From: Pseudomonadota bacterium
GTDB taxonomy: Bacteria > Pseudomonadota > Gammaproteobacteria > Burkholderiales > Burkholderiaceae_C
Direction: 5' to 3'
Assembly (NCBI GenBank): GCA_018241405.1
Contig: JAFEDY010000007.1
Span: 123,131 to 187,130 of the forward strand
DNA length: 64,000 nucleotides
The position numbers and the translations under genes are program-made. The number at the start of each line of letters is the position of its first letter. Within the stretch, counting starts at the first letter, position 1. Shown piece by piece: positions 61,165 through 64,000 of the stretch. The notes beneath the pieces were generated by a model that searched no databases, was not told the origin of the DNA, and saw nothing but the letters and a program-made list of their open reading frames with translations.

Positions 61165-61444
61165 GGTGGACCTCGCTCTCGTGCAATGCGGCGTGGGTGC
61201 CGCGCTGTCGATGCACTGTAGGAACGGGCCATGGGCTTGCACAGGTGAAGTTGGTCACCCTTTCGCATGCGGCCCGCGGCGGCGCTTCGTGGCCGGCGCC
61301 GGGGTGACTTTCTTCAGGGTGACGGGCCTGCCCGCGCCCCCTAACCTGACGCCGTGCGGTCGAACAGGCAGCGATCGCGCTGGAGCGTGGCATGCATGGC
61401 CGCAGCCGCGCGACGAGCCATCAACCCGAGCAAGGAAGACCGAC

Positions 61445-62191
61445 ATGCCCGATTCCATTCCATCGACGCCGCGTTGCGCGGCACAACGCACCGCCCGTTG
61501 CATGCGTGCCGCCCTCATGGCGGGGCTGCTGGCAAGTGCCGTGGGCAGCGCCCTGGCGAACCCCCCGGCGGTGGGCACGATTGCGCGCGCCGAGCGGCAG
61601 GCACTGCTGACGCTCTACGCCCGCACCGCCGGCCCTGAATGGACGGTGCGCACGGGCTGGGGCGGCCCGGCGGGCACCGAATGCAGCTGGTATGGCGTGC
61701 GCTGCGATGCGCAGCAGCAGCATGTCGTGGCGCTGGAGCTTGCCAACAACGGCCTGCGCGGGCGCCTGCCGTCGGTGCAGGCTTTGTCCCGCCTTCAGGT
61801 GCTGCGGGTGTCGCTGAACCACCTGCAGGGCGCACTACCGCCGCTGGCCGGCCTGCGCGAACTGCGCGTGCTGACGGCGCACAACAACCTGCTGACCGGC
61901 CCCTTCCCGTCGTTGCAGGAGCTGCCCCGCCTGGAGCGCGTAATCGTTGCCAACAATGAGCTGAGCGGCCCGCTGCCGCCGCTGCGCGGGCTCACGCAGT
62001 TGCGGGACTTTGATGCGTCAAACAACCGTCTCAGCGGCATCGTTCCCCGCCTCGATGGGCTCGATAGCCTGCGGCGCTTTGACCTGTCGTTCAACCGTTT
62101 GCGCGGCGTAGCGTCGCCGGACAGCCTGCCGCCCAGCGTCGATCTGGAAGGCAACCCGATCCGCGGACAGGCCGTGGTCGCCCGCCGTTGA
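61445..62191 (+). CDS. Secreted leucine-rich-repeat protein, plant-type repeats
   Basis: 248 aa. Signal peptide to about residue 40 (AALMAGLLASAVGSALA-NPP). An N-cap like that of plant LRR receptors follows: ALLTLYARTAGPEWTVRTGWGG then TECSWYGVRCD. Then about six repeats of ~23 residues with the plant-type pattern L-x2-L-x-x-N-x-L-x-G-x-LP-x-L (LELANNGLRGRLPSVQAL, AHNNLLTGPFPSLQEL, VANNELSGPLPPLRGL, ASNNRLSGIVPRLDGL, LSFNRLRGVASP). Probably a periplasmic or secreted binding protein. AAGGAAG is a good ribosome site upstream. Confidence 0.85.
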   Translation: MPDSIPSTPRCAAQRTARCMRAALMAGLLASAVGSALANPPAVGTIARAERQALLTLYARTAGPEWTVRTGWGGPAGTECSWYGVRCDAQQQHVVALELANNGLRGRLPSVQALSRLQVLRVSLNHLQGALPPLAGLRELRVLTAHNNLLTGPFPSLQELPRLERVIVANNELSGPLPPLRGLTQLRDFDASNNRLSGIVPRLDGLDSLRRFDLSFNRLRGVASPDSLPPSVDLEGNPIRGQAVVARR

Positions 62192-62202
62192 GGTCCGGCG
62201 GA

Positions 62203-63972
62203 TCAGCCCGCGCTCAGCATTGCCAGCATCTGCACGCCCGATACCGGTTTGGTCAGCAGGCGCAGCTGGGCGGCGGCGGCGCGGGCCTTCAGCGCGGAAT
62301 CGGTTTCGCCGCTGATCAGCACCACCTGCTTGCCCATGGCGCGCAATTTCAGGGCCAGGTCGAAGCCGTTGCCGCCGCCCGGCAGGCGCACGTCGCAGAT
62401 GGCGAGCTGGCCGAAATCGCGCGCGGCCCAGGCGTCGCGTGCGGTCTCCACATGGCGCACCGTCTGGCCCCAGCGGCGCAGCAGCTGGCACATGGCGTCG
62501 GCCACCAGAGGGTCGTCCTCCACCAGCAGAATGTCGCGCGGCGCCAGTTCTGCAATGGTGTCGCCAGGCAGATGTGCAGCCGCCCCTTCAATGTTCAGCA
62601 CCGCCTCCGCAACGGGGGCGCTGGCGCGCGGCAGGGACAGGGTGAAGCAGCTGCCCCGTCCCAGCGCCGATCGCAGAGCCAACTGGCCCAGCATCAGCTG
62701 CGCAAAGCGCCGTGAAATCGCCAGGCCCAGGCCATAGCCCCGCTCGCGGTCGCGCGCCTGGTTGTCGAGCTGCACGAACTCTTCAAACACCCCTTCGTGC
62801 TGCTCGGGCGCAATGCCGGGTCCCGCATCGCGCACCTGCATGTGCCAGCACTGCGCGCCCGGGCGCAGCGCCAGCACCACGCGCTGGCCCGGCCGCGAGA
62901 ACTTGATGGCGTTGTCCAGCAGATTGCCCAGCAGCCGGCGCAGCATGAGCTCGTCGGCAAACGCGTAGCGGGGCTGCTCGTCCTTCAGCAGCGCAATCAC
63001 GCGCACGCCCGCGCGTTCCGCGGCCGCGCTGTGCTGCATGACGACGGCGCGCATCAGCGGGGCGATTTCGAGCGCGGAGAGGTTGGCGCGCAGCGTGCCC
63101 GCATCCACGCGTGTGAGGTCCAGTACCTGCGACAACAGCGTGTCCAGCGCCGCCCACGACTGGCGGATGCCCTCGATGCTGCGCCGCGCATCGGGGTCGT
63201 CGCGCAAGCCGCGGGCCTGGGTCAGCAGTTCCAGGTACAGGCCTATGGCATGCACCGGCTGGCGCAGGTCGTGGCTGACGGAGGCGAAAAAGCGCGACTT
63301 GGCCAGGTTCAGCTCGGCCATGGTGTCGGCGGCGCGCTCGGCCTGGCGGCGCAGCACGGCCTCATGCTCCATGCGCCGCGCCTGCACCGCGGCGGTGTAG
63401 ACGATGATCGCGCCCAGCAGCGCGCCGCACCCGGCAAGCACCATCATCATCGGGCGCGGGCCCGTCGCGCCGTCGTACAGAAAGCGCAGCACCATGGGCC
63501 CCATGATCAGGGCCACGGCCACCGCCGACCGCTGCAGGTCGCGCACGCCCCACATCGCCACCAGGCTGGCGGCCATGGTCATGTACAGGCCCAGTAGGGC
63601 GTGCAGGCTGTGGTTGCCCGGCACATAGAGCAGAAAACCCGCGCTGCCCACGGCCACCGACGATTGCCACACGTAGCGCCTGTAGATGGCGCGGCGCTGG
63701 AGCTTGGGGAGCTGCTTGAACTCCGGCTTGCGCACGCGTCGGAAGCCCCAGCTGCCGGCAACGGCCACCAGCACGAACCACAGCGCCGGCTTCCACCACG
63801 GCAGCGAGGGCAGGAACAGCAACGCGCCCAGCAGCTCGCATGCGCGGATCAGCAGGTACAGCTGCAGCGGCTGCGTCTGACCCCGGTGTTCGGGCGGGGG
63901 CAGCAGCAGGCTCACTGGCCTGCCCTCCTGCCCATAGAGACATTGGATGAAGCACGCCGCAGGGTTGTCCAC
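62203..63972 (-). CDS. Hybrid sensor histidine kinase with C-terminal receiver
   Basis: 589 aa from a GTG; the frame remains open to the window edge, so the true start may be outside. Five or six TM helices occupy residues ~35-200. Then a coiled segment, H-box SRFFASVSHDLRQPVHAIGLYLELL, N-box NLLDNAIKFSRPG, G-boxes DAGPGIAPEQ and YGLGLAISRRFAQLM. A receiver domain from ~470 has LLVEDDPLVAD, phospho-Asp in AICDVRLPGGGNG and Lys in LLTKPVSG. Similar to the 7TM-type kinases that work with LuxR-type regulators. Target unknown. Confidence 0.88.
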   Translation of the reverse strand: MDNPAACFIQCLYGQEGRPVSLLLPPPEHRGQTQPLQLYLLIRACELLGALLFLPSLPWWKPALWFVLVAVAGSWGFRRVRKPEFKQLPKLQRRAIYRRYVWQSSVAVGSAGFLLYVPGNHSLHALLGLYMTMAASLVAMWGVRDLQRSAVAVALIMGPMVLRFLYDGATGPRPMMMVLAGCGALLGAIIVYTAAVQARRMEHEAVLRRQAERAADTMAELNLAKSRFFASVSHDLRQPVHAIGLYLELLTQARGLRDDPDARRSIEGIRQSWAALDTLLSQVLDLTRVDAGTLRANLSALEIAPLMRAVVMQHSAAAERAGVRVIALLKDEQPRYAFADELMLRRLLGNLLDNAIKFSRPGQRVVLALRPGAQCWHMQVRDAGPGIAPEQHEGVFEEFVQLDNQARDRERGYGLGLAISRRFAQLMLGQLALRSALGRGSCFTLSLPRASAPVAEAVLNIEGAAAHLPGDTIAELAPRDILLVEDDPLVADAMCQLLRRWGQTVRHVETARDAWAARDFGQLAICDVRLPGGGNGFDLALKLRAMGKQVVLISGETDSALKARAAAAQLRLLTKPVSGVQMLAMLSAG

Positions 63973-64000
63973 CGGGCTTGGTTGTGGACAACGCGACAGG

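Overview
The window is about 64 kb of high-GC DNA from a betaproteobacterial chromosome, most likely a member of the Comamonadaceae close to Acidovorax, Alicycliphilus or Comamonas. That placement is inference. It rests on codon and GC style, a methionine synthase split into modules, Bug-type solute-binding proteins, many acyl-CoA dehydrogenases, a quinol-type nitric oxide reductase, and a short intergenic repeat with core gatagctgcttgcgcttg that I associate with this family. I recognised no rRNA, tRNA or CRISPR.

Layout. 0-2.7 kb: end of an acyl-CoA degradation operon (two acyl-CoA dehydrogenases, an enoyl-CoA hydratase). 2.8-5.4 kb: pssA and minCDE (phospholipid synthesis, division-site placement). 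5.4-20.1 kb: mostly housekeeping and regulation (flavin reductase, alpha/beta hydrolase, TetR, UspA, metallophosphoesterase, LysR, pckG, a 53-aa membrane peptide, ilvA, AidB-like dehydrogenase, MgtA, a carbohydrate porin). 20.4-35.4 kb: a two-component system divergent from a tightly overlapping nine-gene operon (outer-membrane channel, DevC-like permease, ATPase, lipoprotein adaptor, HAD phosphatase, hydrolase, two ArnE/F-like small transporters, DegT aminotransferase). This operon meets a convergent set (cyclopropane-fatty-acid synthase, arginase-fold protein, BioF2-type GNAT protein, class III aminotransferase). I read this as a candidate uncharacterised locus for making and exporting an amino-modified lipid or other small molecule.

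35.4-46.7 kb: metH N-terminal module, acyl-CoA dehydrogenase with cupin, Bug protein, Uma2 nuclease-fold protein, RecQ, an AAA/PD-(D/E)XK protein, LtrA, and an SDR divergent from a LysR regulator. 47-50 kb: anaerobic ribonucleotide reductase, with the glycyl-radical tail encoded as a separate 62-aa gene and two NrdR boxes upstream. 50.2-54.3 kb: quinol nitric oxide reductase divergent from norR, with a sigma-54 promoter and two NorR-type sites between them.

54.3-59.9 kb: a chromosomal integron. The integrase gene intI reads rightward. A cassette array of about ten units reads leftward from attI and abuts the 3' end of norR. Seven attC sites are 59-63 bp, and two shorter attC-like sites have good core 7-mers. 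Cassettes carry HigBA, a second toxin-antitoxin pair with a broken toxin, a DUF4124 protein, a frameshifted unknown gene, an unknown 149-aa gene, and five cassettes with no convincing gene. These five fall into two sequence groups, and each contains a copy of the host's own intergenic repeat. This is the most unusual region.

59.9-64 kb: a small membrane protein with an alpha/beta hydrolase, a secreted plant-type leucine-rich-repeat protein, and a hybrid sensor kinase reaching the window edge.
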